Counted from the stretch's first letter, positions 1 to 7,100 are shown. The stretch: DNA of 11,960 bases from an uncultured Selenomonadaceae bacterium (GCA_945637225.1 CALZDE010000042.1:1-11960), one strand, 5' to 3'. The notes: a model not told the origin generated them from the letters alone. A program made the numbers and translations.

Positions 1-132
1 ACAATATAAAGAAGCTTTTTTTATACCTACTGTATCAGCAATTTCAGACATGCTCGAAGCCTCAAAACCTTTTTCAGAAAATAATTCTAAGGCAGCTTCA
101 AGTATTTGCTGTTTGGTATTTTCTCGTGCCAT
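1..132 (-). CDS. TetR/AcrR-family transcriptional regulator, N-terminal part (cut by window edge)
   Basis: Reading the minus strand from ATG at 132 gives 44 codons open to the window edge. The peptide begins MARENTKQQILEAALELFSE, continues with KGFEASSMSEIADTVGIKKA and then SLYC. This is the DNA-binding helix-turn-helix of TetR regulators: the I-L-x-A-A-L-x-L-F helix, the turn around G-F, and the recognition helix G-I-K-K-A-S-L-Y. The ligand-binding C-terminal domain is outside the window, so the inducer and targets cannot be read. A strong Shine-Dalgarno (GGAGGGG, about 5 nt before ATG) fixes the start. A consensus promoter with an overlapping imperfect palindrome lies just upstream, which is the usual arrangement for an autorepressed TetR gene. 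It follows the nap operon terminator and is probably a separate unit. Confidence 0.9.
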   Translation of the reverse strand, partial: MARENTKQQILEAALELFSEKGFEASSMSEIADTVGIKKASLYC

Positions 133-156
133 GTATTCCCCTCCAATTTAAAGTAT

Positions 157-185
157 ATTATACCTACCTATCGTTAGTTTGTCAA
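157..185 (-). promoter_or_regulatory. Sigma-A type promoter of the TetR gene, with possible operator
   Basis: On the minus strand the -35 TTGACA (185-180) and -10 TATAAT (162-157) are both exact consensus with a 17-bp spacer. The spacer holds an imperfect palindrome, plus-strand ACCTACCTATCGTTAGT at 162-178, with the pattern AC-N2-AC...GT-N2-GT. An operator between -35 and -10 is typical of TetR autorepression. The promoter is seen directly; the operator role is inferred. Confidence 0.8.
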
Positions 186-217
186 TAAAAAACCTTAAAA
201 ACAATCAACGGCATCAT

Positions 218-245
218 AAAAAGGGACCATCCTCAGACAGTCCCT
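218..245 (-). terminator. Intrinsic terminator of the nap operon
   Basis: On the minus strand, AGGGAC (245-240) pairs with GTCCCT (227-222) across a 12-nt loop, followed by a run of five T. It lies about 12 bp past the napD stop codon and closes the nap transcript before the TetR promoter. The loop can extend the stem by two more pairs (TC/GA). Confidence 0.8.
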
Positions 246-256
246 CATTACTAAAT

Positions 257-499
257 TTATTCTTCTATCTCGTCTTCTGTTGTAACAAAGCTGGGGTAAA
301 CACCTATAACACCAGCTATTTTCTCCAATGCAAAGCATTCCTTCTTCATATCGTCAAGGCTTTTGGATTCCATCACCGCTACAATCTCCTTATTAGGTGA
401 AACTGCCTCCACACTGATATTATCCATAGAGTCAAGCACCGCTTTCACTTCATCAAGCAAACCTAACTGCACCTTGACAATAATTCCTGAAATCGCCAT
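257..499 (-). CDS. napD: NapD-type chaperone for periplasmic nitrate reductase
   Basis: An 80-residue cytoplasmic protein beginning MAISGIIVKV, the size of NapD. In known systems NapD has a ferredoxin-like fold, binds the twin-arginine signal peptide of NapA, and holds back export until the Mo cofactor and Fe-S cluster are in place. What can be seen is a small alpha/beta protein with the typical opening strand (ISGIIVKV) and a later strand around VEAVSPNKEIVAVMES. There is no signal peptide or cysteine motif except one Cys in KKECFALEK. It starts 11 bp after the napA stop, is the last gene before the operon terminator, and shares the transcript with its client. The call rests on family resemblance plus strong context; the sequence itself is short and poorly conserved. 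Confidence 0.85.
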   Translation of the reverse strand: MAISGIIVKVQLGLLDEVKAVLDSMDNISVEAVSPNKEIVAVMESKSLDDMKKECFALEKIAGVIGVYPSFVTTEDEIEE

Positions 500-510
500 A
501 CTCCGCCCCC

Positions 511-2787
511 TTAAGCCTTACTCAAGCGAACTGCACAAACCTTGTATTCAGGCTGTTTAGAACCTGGGTCAAAAGCATCCAGCAAAACAAAATTAATCAT
601 GCGCTCCTGCACCTGGTCATGGAAGGAAGCATACACAACACCCGGCTTTGGTGTGCCACGGCCATTAAGCTTTGCTCTCATCTTGCAGGTAGCACGTCTT
701 GAAGTGATATTTACTAAATCATCTTCCTTAATGCCAAGAGCCGCCGCGTCTTCTGGATTAATCTCTACGTACATCTCCGGTGCCGCACTCTTTAATTCCG
801 GTACGTTGAAGGTCATTGTACCAGTATGCCAATGCTCCAGCATACGTCCGGTAGTTAAGAAATATGGATAATCCTTATCAGGCATTTCCACTGGGTCCTG
901 CTGAGGACGAAGCCAGATAACAGCCCTGCCATTTGGACGGCCATAGAACTTAATTCCCTCGCCCGGCTTAACCAATGGGTCCCAAGGCTCTGCATAGCGG
1001 ATGTATGTCTCAGGTGCATCATCAGAAAGCACAGGCCATGTAAGACCATGCTCTTTCTTGTAGCGGTCATAGGAAGCCAACTGCATGCCAGTACCCACAG
1101 AACACTTCTGATATTCCTTAAATACGGTAGCAGGGTCATCAGTAAAGCCCTCAACCAGCTCTGGGAAGCCACAGCGCTTTGTCACCTCAATAAGTGTCCA
1201 CAAATCAGATTTTGCTTCACCCGGTGGGTCAATCGCCTTTGCCAAATGCTGAGTACGGCGTTCACCATTACCATAAATACCTTCCTTTTCCATCCAAAGA
1301 GCCGCTGGCAGAACTACGTCAGCTAATTCAGATGTACGGGTAGGATGATATGCCTCTGAAACTACTAAGAAGGTCTTTTCCATGCCGGGGCGGTAATAAT
1401 TTAAGTTTGGCAGGGACTGGCCAGGATTGGTAGTCATTACCCACAGGCACTTTAATTTATCCTCTACTGCCGCCTTAAACATTGCCAATGTATGATAGCC
1501 AGGCTTAGATGGCATTCTTTCCTCTGGAATACGCCACAGCTCTGCCATCTGCTTGCGATGCTCGGCATTAGCTACCATGCGGTGACATGGCAGAAGATGA
1601 GAAAGACCGCCAACCTCACGAACACTGCCACAGGCACTTGGCTGACCTGTCAGAGAGAATGGAGTATTGCCAGGACGACAGATTTTACCAGTTATTAAAT
1701 GCAGGTTATGTACAAGATTATTTACCCATACACCGCGGCTGCGCTGATTGAGTCCCATGCACCACATGGACATGGTATTTCTGTTCTTATCAGCAAAAAG
1801 CCTTGCTATTTCGCGAATTATCTCAGGTGGTACGCCAGCAGCATCAGAAACCTTCTCAGGAACATAATCCTGCAAAAATGCCTTATACTGCTCATAGGTC
1901 ATAGTATCGCCCTGACCCATCTTAAATTCTGTATGCTCATTGATAAACTTTTCATCAGTCAGACCTTCAGTAACAATGACATAAGCCATAGCATTCAGCA
2001 TGGAAAGGTCACGTCCCGGAGTAAATGCCAAATGATAATCTGCTATATCAGCAGTTCTTGTCCTGCGTGGATCAGCTACGATGATTTTAATTTTATTTGG
2101 ATCAGCATTTTTGCGGTCAACCAATCGTGAGAACAGAACAGGATGTGCTTCTGCCAAATTGGAGCCGATCAGGAAAAATGTATCTGCCGCCTCTATATCC
2201 GCATAAGTACCAGAAGGCTCATCCTCACCGTAAGTAGTCAAAAATCCTGCTACTGCGGAAGCCATACAGGTACGAGGATTACCATCTATGTTGTTGGTGC
2301 CAAAGCCAGCACGGAACAATTTAGAAGCTACATAGGTCTCCTCAGCAAAGGTCTGTCCAGAGCCATAAAAGCCTACTGAATCAGGACCATACTCCTTGAC
2401 TGCACTGGTAAATTTCTCTGCAATCAAATTCAGAGCTTCATCCCATGATGCCTCTACAAATTTACCATCCTTCTTGATAAGAGGCTTCTTTACTCTGTCC
2501 TTAGTATCAATAATCTTTGGCAGGAGAATACCCTTGATACAAAGTCTGCCCTTATTTACTGGGCATTCAGGATCTCCCTTAACCGCTACAATCTTTCCTC
2601 TGGTGACACCAGCCAAAACGCCACATCCAGTACCACAGTAACGGCATACACCCTTTACCCATTTTTCTGCAGTCTGCTGTTCACCGCTGTCGGTCTTTAC
2701 CTTGCCACGTTCCCTGGAGGTACAGCCTGCTGTCATTAACGCTACGGATGCGGCCATGCCCTTTAAGAAATCTCTTCTTGTAATCAT
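511..2787 (-). CDS. napA: Periplasmic nitrate reductase catalytic subunit NapA (Mo-bisMGD, [4Fe-4S])
   Basis: 758 residues, the length of monomeric NapA of Desulfovibrio type. It reduces nitrate to nitrite outside the cytoplasmic membrane. The N-terminus has a twin-arginine signal (TRRDFLKG, residues 3-10) and a Cys at 22 preceded by Met-Thr-Ala-Gly, a possible though imperfect lipobox. A [4Fe-4S] site follows: Cys48, Cys51, Cys55 and Cys83, then Lys85, the lysine placed to relay electrons between cluster and pterin. NPRTCMASAVAGF supplies the Mo ligand Cys174 followed by Met175. MGLNQRSRGVWVNNLVHNLH (344-363) is a NapA hallmark that separates it from formate dehydrogenases, where Mo is bound by Sec/Cys in another context. 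The C-terminal part (from about 620) is the molybdopterin-dinucleotide-binding domain. The ATG overlaps the upstream cytochrome stop as ATGA, suggesting translational coupling. An assimilatory NasA is less likely because of the Tat signal and napD/G/H neighbours. Confidence 0.95.
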   Translation of the reverse strand: MITRRDFLKGMAASVALMTAGCTSRERGKVKTDSGEQQTAEKWVKGVCRYCGTGCGVLAGVTRGKIVAVKGDPECPVNKGRLCIKGILLPKIIDTKDRVKKPLIKKDGKFVEASWDEALNLIAEKFTSAVKEYGPDSVGFYGSGQTFAEETYVASKLFRAGFGTNNIDGNPRTCMASAVAGFLTTYGEDEPSGTYADIEAADTFFLIGSNLAEAHPVLFSRLVDRKNADPNKIKIIVADPRRTRTADIADYHLAFTPGRDLSMLNAMAYVIVTEGLTDEKFINEHTEFKMGQGDTMTYEQYKAFLQDYVPEKVSDAAGVPPEIIREIARLFADKNRNTMSMWCMGLNQRSRGVWVNNLVHNLHLITGKICRPGNTPFSLTGQPSACGSVREVGGLSHLLPCHRMVANAEHRKQMAELWRIPEERMPSKPGYHTLAMFKAAVEDKLKCLWVMTTNPGQSLPNLNYYRPGMEKTFLVVSEAYHPTRTSELADVVLPAALWMEKEGIYGNGERRTQHLAKAIDPPGEAKSDLWTLIEVTKRCGFPELVEGFTDDPATVFKEYQKCSVGTGMQLASYDRYKKEHGLTWPVLSDDAPETYIRYAEPWDPLVKPGEGIKFYGRPNGRAVIWLRPQQDPVEMPDKDYPYFLTTGRMLEHWHTGTMTFNVPELKSAAPEMYVEINPEDAAALGIKEDDLVNITSRRATCKMRAKLNGRGTPKPGVVYASFHDQVQERMINFVLLDAFDPGSKQPEYKVCAVRLSKA

Positions 2788-3395
2788 TTTACAATCACTC
2801 CATTCAGGGTACGAGCCGCCTCAGTCTTGGCATAGCTCATCTGTACATTAGTCTTATTGGTCAGCTTGCTCATATCATCAAGATGGCAGGTATAGCATCT
2901 GTCACGGGTTGGCAGGGTATTATTCGCCTGCTCATTATGAACTACACCCGCATGACAGGTAATACAGTTAAGACCATTTTCAAAATGCTTCATAGTATGA
3001 GGGTCTTTTCTCTCATAGGCAACCTCTGTATTAGTCTTAATCTTGTCCTGATGACAGGAATAGCAGTCAATTTTCTCTGGGTGCTCCATGACAATTGGCG
3101 TATCATAATTGCCAGTAATATGAGCAATAGTTTCCATTGTGCCCTGTGCCTTTGACTCAATTGTTCCTGCAAGACCTGGTTTTTCGTGACACTCCGCACA
3201 CTCTACATTCTTATGTGCCGAATGCTGCCAGCTTTCATACTCTGGATTCATTTCATGACAGGCAGTACCACAAAAACTAGAGGCACTTGACATTTCTACA
3301 CTTACGTACATAAAGGTAAAGCCAAAAATCGCAAATACCCCCAGCATTGCAAAGTGCTTCAAGGTAAATTGAAAATTCCGAAGCTTACTAAACAT
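2784..3395 (-). CDS. NapC/NrfH-family membrane-anchored multihaem cytochrome c, five haem motifs
   Basis: About 203 residues. One N-terminal membrane helix (about residues 15-35) anchors a periplasmic domain that should oxidise menaquinol and pass electrons to NapA. With Met at 3395 as residue 1, haem sites are C42-H47 (CGTACH, three residues between the cysteines, followed by E-M), C66-H70 (CAECH), C111-H115 (CYSCH), C144-H148 (CITCH) and C167-H171 (CYTCH). NapC and NrfH usually have four. The Met after the first site matches the CxxCHxM haem-1 ligand of that family. I prefer ATG 3395 (GGGAG 10 nt upstream, GAGG closer) over GTG 3404, which would add three residues and leave no Shine-Dalgarno spacing. 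It lies between napH and napA, overlaps napA by 4 nt, and no napB is present, so it is the likely direct donor to NapA. NrfH is less likely because no nrfA is nearby. Confidence 0.88.
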   Translation of the reverse strand: MFSKLRNFQFTLKHFAMLGVFAIFGFTFMYVSVEMSSASSFCGTACHEMNPEYESWQHSAHKNVECAECHEKPGLAGTIESKAQGTMETIAHITGNYDTPIVMEHPEKIDCYSCHQDKIKTNTEVAYERKDPHTMKHFENGLNCITCHAGVVHNEQANNTLPTRDRCYTCHLDDMSKLTNKTNVQMSYAKTEAARTLNGVIVK

Positions 3396-3429
3396 TTTCC
3401 TCACACTCCCATTACATATTCCCCAAAAT

Positions 3430-4167
3430 TCATCCTTTTATTTTGTAACTGATAGCCCCCTTTGGACAAGAGCTGATACAATCTCCGCAATTAGTACAGG
3501 TAAACTTGCTGTCAAAATCCGAATTGCATGGACTTGTCCCCATACTGCAGGCTGTATCACATCTGCCACACTTTATACATTTATTTTCGTCTGCCACTAC
3601 CCTAAGCAGGCGTTTACTGCCTAAAATACCATACACAGCACCCAATGGACAAATAGTACGGCACCATATTTTATTTCCCCAAATCATGCCGGCAATAACT
3701 ACCGCTAACACCAAAACTGCTTCAATCCCAAAGCCGAATATCAGTATTCGCATGAGAGCATAAACAGGTGAAAGTACATTGAATGAAGGAATACCCACCA
3801 GCAACGCCAAAATCAGCACACACAATAACGACCACAAAGGCCATTTTCTGTTATCTAGCTCAAGTCTTTTGCCATTCGGTAAAATTTCTAAAAGTGCATT
3901 CAATGGACAGACAAAACTGCAAAACAGCCTGCCACCCAAAATTGCTATAACGGTAAGAGGAACTGCAGACAGCAAAAGCGGTACCCACAATGATTTGCTG
4001 GCAAAGGTCAATTCTACTGCCGTCAAAGGGTCGGTAAGCTCTACCCCCGCCAAATCACCGGAAATATATGTACCATACCACAGAGTATCCAAAAAGAATA
4101 CTGGCAAAATAAGAATTATAAAAAAGGTCAGCTGAATAAGATGACGGATTATTTTAATTTTTGACAT
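3430..4167 (-). CDS. napH: NapH-type membrane ferredoxin, quinol oxidation
   Basis: 245 residues with four predicted membrane helices (about 9-26, 59-79, 109-128 and 146-165), the NapH topology. Two cytoplasmic-side CX3CP motifs, C83-C87-P and C169-C173-P, are diagnostic of NapH and related proteins. The C-terminus has two ferredoxin sites: C197/C200/C203/C207 (no Pro after the last Cys) with an extra C214, and C224/C227/C230/C234-P. With NapG it forms a quinol-oxidising module feeding the periplasmic nitrate reductase. ATG follows a purine-rich Shine-Dalgarno (GGGGGCGG). It begins 11 bp after napG, and the cytochrome gene follows 34 bp later. Related NosR or RdxA/CcoG proteins are less likely given size and neighbours. 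Confidence 0.9.
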   Translation of the reverse strand: MSKIKIIRHLIQLTFFIILILPVFFLDTLWYGTYISGDLAGVELTDPLTAVELTFASKSLWVPLLLSAVPLTVIAILGGRLFCSFVCPLNALLEILPNGKRLELDNRKWPLWSLLCVLILALLVGIPSFNVLSPVYALMRILIFGFGIEAVLVLAVVIAGMIWGNKIWCRTICPLGAVYGILGSKRLLRVVADENKCIKCGRCDTACSMGTSPCNSDFDSKFTCTNCGDCISSCPKGAISYKIKG

Positions 4168-4178
4168 TTCACCGCCCC

Positions 4179-4724
4179 CTATTCTTCTATCGGACTAACC
4201 GTACATGCCTTGACAGGGCTGGCAATGCATACATGCTCACATTTACCACAGCCAGTACAAAACTCAGGGTCAATATATGGATATTTGCGGTTTTCCAGCT
4301 TAATTGCTTTATCCATATAAGGGCAATTATTGTAACATACACGGCAATCATCATCAGTGCGGGCAATACAGCGGTCAGTATCTATATGTGCCACACCCAT
4401 TCTTGTTTTTGGCTTTTCCACCGCTCTCAACGCACCTGCTGAACATACCTCAACACACTTCATACAAAGGACGCAATACTGTTCCTGCGGTACAATATAC
4501 GGTGTACCAATCCCCAAGCCATCATCACCATGAGCAATTTTTATCGCTCCACGTGGGCATATTTCCGCACATTTGCCACATCTTGCACAAGCAGCCAAAA
4601 AACTTATTTCCGAAACCGCTCCCGGTGGCCTGATCCTTGCTCTGGTAATACTGCTTCCCCCAGCCAAGAGTGTCCCCACCACACAGCCTCCAAAAAGGAA
4701 TTTTATAAAATCCCGTCTTTCCAC
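4179..4724 (-). CDS. napG: NapG-type Tat-exported ferredoxin with four [4Fe-4S] sites
   Basis: 181 residues. It starts with GTG (MERRDFIKFLFGG in translation), with GGGGG about 8 nt upstream; the twin-arginine motif at residues 3-8 only makes sense with this start. Four cluster sites follow: C46/C49/C52/C56, C84/C87/C90/C94, C119/C127/C130/C134 with the long gap usual for NapG, and C156/C159/C162/C166 with C174 after it. In known systems NapG works with NapH at the outer face of the membrane to pass electrons from quinol toward the nitrate reductase. The signal peptide core (FLFGGCVVGTLLAGG) may stay as an anchor. It is the first gene of the nap operon, with its own upstream control region. 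Confidence 0.9.
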   Translation of the reverse strand: MERRDFIKFLFGGCVVGTLLAGGSSITRARIRPPGAVSEISFLAACARCGKCAEICPRGAIKIAHGDDGLGIGTPYIVPQEQYCVLCMKCVEVCSAGALRAVEKPKTRMGVAHIDTDRCIARTDDDCRVCYNNCPYMDKAIKLENRKYPYIDPEFCTGCGKCEHVCIASPVKACTVSPIEE

Positions 4725-4753
4725 AGGAATTCCCCCTTAGAAAATTTTCCTAT

Positions 4754-4773
4754 ACGAATGATAACTATTATCA
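4754..4773 (-). promoter_or_regulatory. Fur-box-like palindrome A, upstream of napG
   Basis: Plus-strand TGATAACTATTATCA (4759-4773) is an inverted repeat around a 3-nt centre and matches the 7-1-7 Fur consensus TGATAATnATTATCA at all but one informative position. Against the 19-bp E. coli Fur box, 4754-4772 matches 14 of 19. It falls about 35 bp before the napG start codon, probably within the 5' leader. The region is AT-rich, so chance is not excluded. Confidence 0.5.
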
Positions 4774-4802
4774 AATCAATAAATATAACTTATATTCCCA
4801 TT

Positions 4803-4820
4803 AATGATAATTATATCATT
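4803..4820 (-). promoter_or_regulatory. Extended -10 of the nap operon overlapped by Fur-box-like palindrome B
   Basis: AATGATAATTATATCATT (plus strand) is a 7-4-7 perfect inverted repeat, AATGATA/TATCATT. On the minus strand it contains TGATATAAT (4818-4810), an extended -10 (TGnTATAAT). No good -35 lies 16-18 bp upstream, which an extended -10 can tolerate. The predicted start of transcription is near 4803, leaving about 80 nt of leader before the napG GTG. A repressor on this palindrome would block the -10. Promoter and binding are inferred from motif only. Confidence 0.5.
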
Positions 4821-4891
4821 CACTATGATATTTTTGTGTTGCTGCCGCACCATCATTTTGAAAAAATATTCAGAAAATTTCTGTAACATAC

Positions 4892-4923
4892 AAAAAATGC
4901 GCATACCATTTCTGATACGCGCA
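4892..4923 (-). terminator. Strong intrinsic terminator after the MOSC-MogA gene
   Basis: On the minus strand TGCGCGTATC (4923-4914) and GGTATGCGCA (4907-4898) form a 10-bp stem with two G-U pairs and a 6-nt loop, followed by six T. It lies 25 bp beyond the stop codon at 4949. It separates the Moco-synthesis transcript from the nap transcript. Confidence 0.9.
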
Positions 4924-4948
4924 CTAATACACTAATAAACTATTTTAT

Positions 4949-5875
4949 TTACTTTCTGCCACACTCTCCAGCATCACCGTGCAAAATTTCAATACCATGC
5001 TGTAAGCTTGACAGTATGAAGCCCAAGCATTCCTCTACTGCCTTACGGCTTCCCGGAAGATTTACTATCAAAGTTCTTTTGGCAATACCAGCCTGTGCCC
5101 TTGACAGCATAGCACGAGGTGTAATTTTCATGCTCAGAGCACGCATAGCCTCTGGAATCCCCGGAGTCAGCCTGTCACAAACAGCCAAGGTAGCCTCTGG
5201 GGTAACGTCTCTTTCAGAAAAACCTGTACCGCCGGTTGTCACCACAAGAGCAACGCCCTTATCAGCATATTCTTTCATTTTTGCTTCCAGCTCACTCTGT
5301 TCATCAGGAAGAATTGTCCTGTCAAAAATGGTGTAGCCTGCTTCCTTAAGCATTTCCTCCACCTTGTCACCGCTTGTATCCTGACGTTCACCCTTTGAGC
5401 CTTTATCGCTGGCTGTAATAATCGCCGCATCAAGAGGAAGTTTTTCTTCTGTAATTTCCAAGCTGTCTCCTGCCTTTAGGACACCGCCCCTAAGCACCTT
5501 GGCAAAAACGCCTTCACGTGGCATTATGCAGTCTCCTACCTGCTTATAAATATTACAATGAGAATGACATTTCTTGCCAATCTGAGTAATTTCAAACCAT
5601 ACGTCACCTGCTTTTAGGCGAGTTCCCACAGGAAGCTCCTTAAAAGTAAACCCTTCAGCTACTACATTTTCACCGAAAGCACCTAATTCTACCTGTGCGC
5701 CCCTGCTCCTGAATTCCTCTATTTCGCCTAAACCTAAAAAACTTACCTGACGATGCCAATTGCCTGCATGAGCGTCACCGACAATGCCATGACCAACCCT
5801 GAATTCTGCCTTATCTATCTGAAATTTCTGTGTACCACGCTTTTCGCTGATACAAAGAGCCTTTATAACACCCAT
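4949..5875 (-). CDS. MOSC domain-MogA domain fusion, molybdenum cofactor protein
   Basis: 308 residues in two parts. Residues 1 to about 145 are a MOSC domain, the beta-barrel module related to the C-terminus of Moco sulfurases. It shows VGHGIVGDAHAGNWHRQVS early, LGAFGENVV in the middle and the cysteine segment KKCHSHCNIYKQVGDC (101-116), where the conserved domain Cys is expected to carry sulfur or contact the metal-pterin. Residues about 148-308 are a MogA/MoaB domain with the molybdopterin-binding TTGGTGFSERDVTPE (213-227) and LPGS near the C-terminus; MogA adenylylates molybdopterin before MoeA inserts Mo. It begins 16 bp after moeA and is the last gene before the terminator. No separate mogA is seen here, so this fusion probably supplies that step. 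The exact reaction of the MOSC half is unknown. Confidence 0.9.
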   Translation of the reverse strand: MGVIKALCISEKRGTQKFQIDKAEFRVGHGIVGDAHAGNWHRQVSFLGLGEIEEFRSRGAQVELGAFGENVVAEGFTFKELPVGTRLKAGDVWFEITQIGKKCHSHCNIYKQVGDCIMPREGVFAKVLRGGVLKAGDSLEITEEKLPLDAAIITASDKGSKGERQDTSGDKVEEMLKEAGYTIFDRTILPDEQSELEAKMKEYADKGVALVVTTGGTGFSERDVTPEATLAVCDRLTPGIPEAMRALSMKITPRAMLSRAQAGIAKRTLIVNLPGSRKAVEECLGFILSSLQHGIEILHGDAGECGRK

Positions 5876-5891
5876 TTTAAATTCCTCCGCA

Positions 5892-7091
5892 TTAAATATG
5901 AAACACCTTTACTCTGGCACCGCTTGCCAATTCATCCGAGCCAGCTGGAATATCTACAAAGCAGTTGCATTCCATAGCTGAATAAAGTGAACCAGAGCCA
6001 TGATTAGAAGGCAGATAAACCTTTCCATTTTCAAATCTGCCACGAATAAATCTCCGTCCCTTGCTTTTCTTTGGAAAATCATCTGCCAAAACAGCTTCAC
6101 AAGACTTCATGTTTATTTCACTATTATCAGAAAGCTTTGCCAAGACAGGTCTTGCCAGCAATTCAAAGGTAGCATAAGCGGCAAATGGATTTCCTGAAAG
6201 AGCAATACCTAAGGAATTTTCCATCCGATAGGTGAGAACCGGTGCTCCCGGCTTCATAGCGACACGCCAAAATAATTTTTCGCCGATATTCGCTACCACG
6301 CCATGCATAATATCCTTTTTGCCGACAGAAACACCGCCAGTAGTCAAAACTAAATCCGCCTTATATTCCTTAGAAGCCTTTTTTAACACCTCAGAAGCCT
6401 TTGCCACATCATCGGGCAGTGCTCCTAATATCTTAGCAGAAAATCCCATTTCTTTTAAACGTGCCGCCAAGACAAAAAGATTGCTATTGTAGATTTTTCC
6501 CGGTGCTAAAGGCTCTCCCGGCTGTAAAAGCTCATCACCTGTGCTGGCTAAAATAATATTTGGCTTACGAACGACCTTTACCTTATCATAGCCCATACTA
6601 GCCAAAACGCCCAAATGACCAGCCGTCAGTCTTGTACCAGCCTTTATCAGCAAAGTATCCTTCTTAATATCCTCACCCTTAAAACAGAAATTTTCATGAT
6701 GTTTCAAAGGATAGGGAACAGAAAGCTGACCATTTCCATCATCAGTCACGTCCTCCTGACGAATTACACAGTCACAGTCAGCAGGAATAGCCGCCCCTGT
6801 CATTAAGCGGATACATTCCCCTGCTTTCACTGCCCCATCATAAAAATCTCCTGCACATTCCTCTGCTACAATCTGCAAAAGAACAGGGCTTTCCTTTGTG
6901 GCACCTGCTATATCCTCACTTCGCATAGCATAGCCGTCTAATGGCGAACGGTTAAATGGCGGATTATCAAAGGGTGCTGTAACATCCTCCGCCAGCACTT
7001 CGCCTAAAGCCTCTAAAAGACCTTTTGTCTCAGCAGTTTCCACCTTTTTTACATTATCAGTAAGAATTTGCTGTGCTTCCTCTAAGGTCAT
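5892..7091 (-). CDS. moeA: Molybdopterin molybdenumtransferase MoeA
   Basis: 399 residues, normal MoeA length. MoeA uses adenylylated molybdopterin and molybdate to make Mo-molybdopterin in the cytoplasm. Family motifs in order: NRSPLDGYAMRSED (about 47-60), MTGAAIPADCDCVIRQED (about 96-113), FKGEDIKKDTLLIKAGT (about 136-152), LASTGDEL (about 180-187), TTGGVSVGKKD (about 249-259) and a GNPFAAYATFE segment, where many relatives have GxPVS. The C-terminal beta-barrel domain IV ends at FHI. ATG is preceded by GAGGG about 6 nt upstream, and the gene starts 9 bp after the molybdopterin-binding protein. It sits in the riboswitch-led Moco transcript. Paralogues can be tungsten-specific (MoeA2-like); the nap operon next door favours molybdenum. 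Confidence 0.93.
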   Translation of the reverse strand: MTLEEAQQILTDNVKKVETAETKGLLEALGEVLAEDVTAPFDNPPFNRSPLDGYAMRSEDIAGATKESPVLLQIVAEECAGDFYDGAVKAGECIRLMTGAAIPADCDCVIRQEDVTDDGNGQLSVPYPLKHHENFCFKGEDIKKDTLLIKAGTRLTAGHLGVLASMGYDKVKVVRKPNIILASTGDELLQPGEPLAPGKIYNSNLFVLAARLKEMGFSAKILGALPDDVAKASEVLKKASKEYKADLVLTTGGVSVGKKDIMHGVVANIGEKLFWRVAMKPGAPVLTYRMENSLGIALSGNPFAAYATFELLARPVLAKLSDNSEINMKSCEAVLADDFPKKSKGRRFIRGRFENGKVYLPSNHGSGSLYSAMECNCFVDIPAGSDELASGARVKVFHI

Positions 7092-7100
7092 AGCAATCCC

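Noticed and set aside
1699..2130. 143-codon plus-strand reading frame opposite napA
   Set aside because: It lies antisense inside a gene with clear NapA motifs, has no recognisable domain and no ribosome binding site; it is a shadow of napA codon use.
2784..3395. NrfH, partner of a nitrite reductase NrfA
   Set aside because: No nrfA is present, and the gene overlaps napA by 4 nt within the nap operon.
4759..4820. FNR/CRP-type site for anaerobic control of nap
   Set aside because: Half-sites TGA and TCA are 8 or 9 bp apart, not the 6 bp required for TTGAT-N4-ATCAA or the CRP box.
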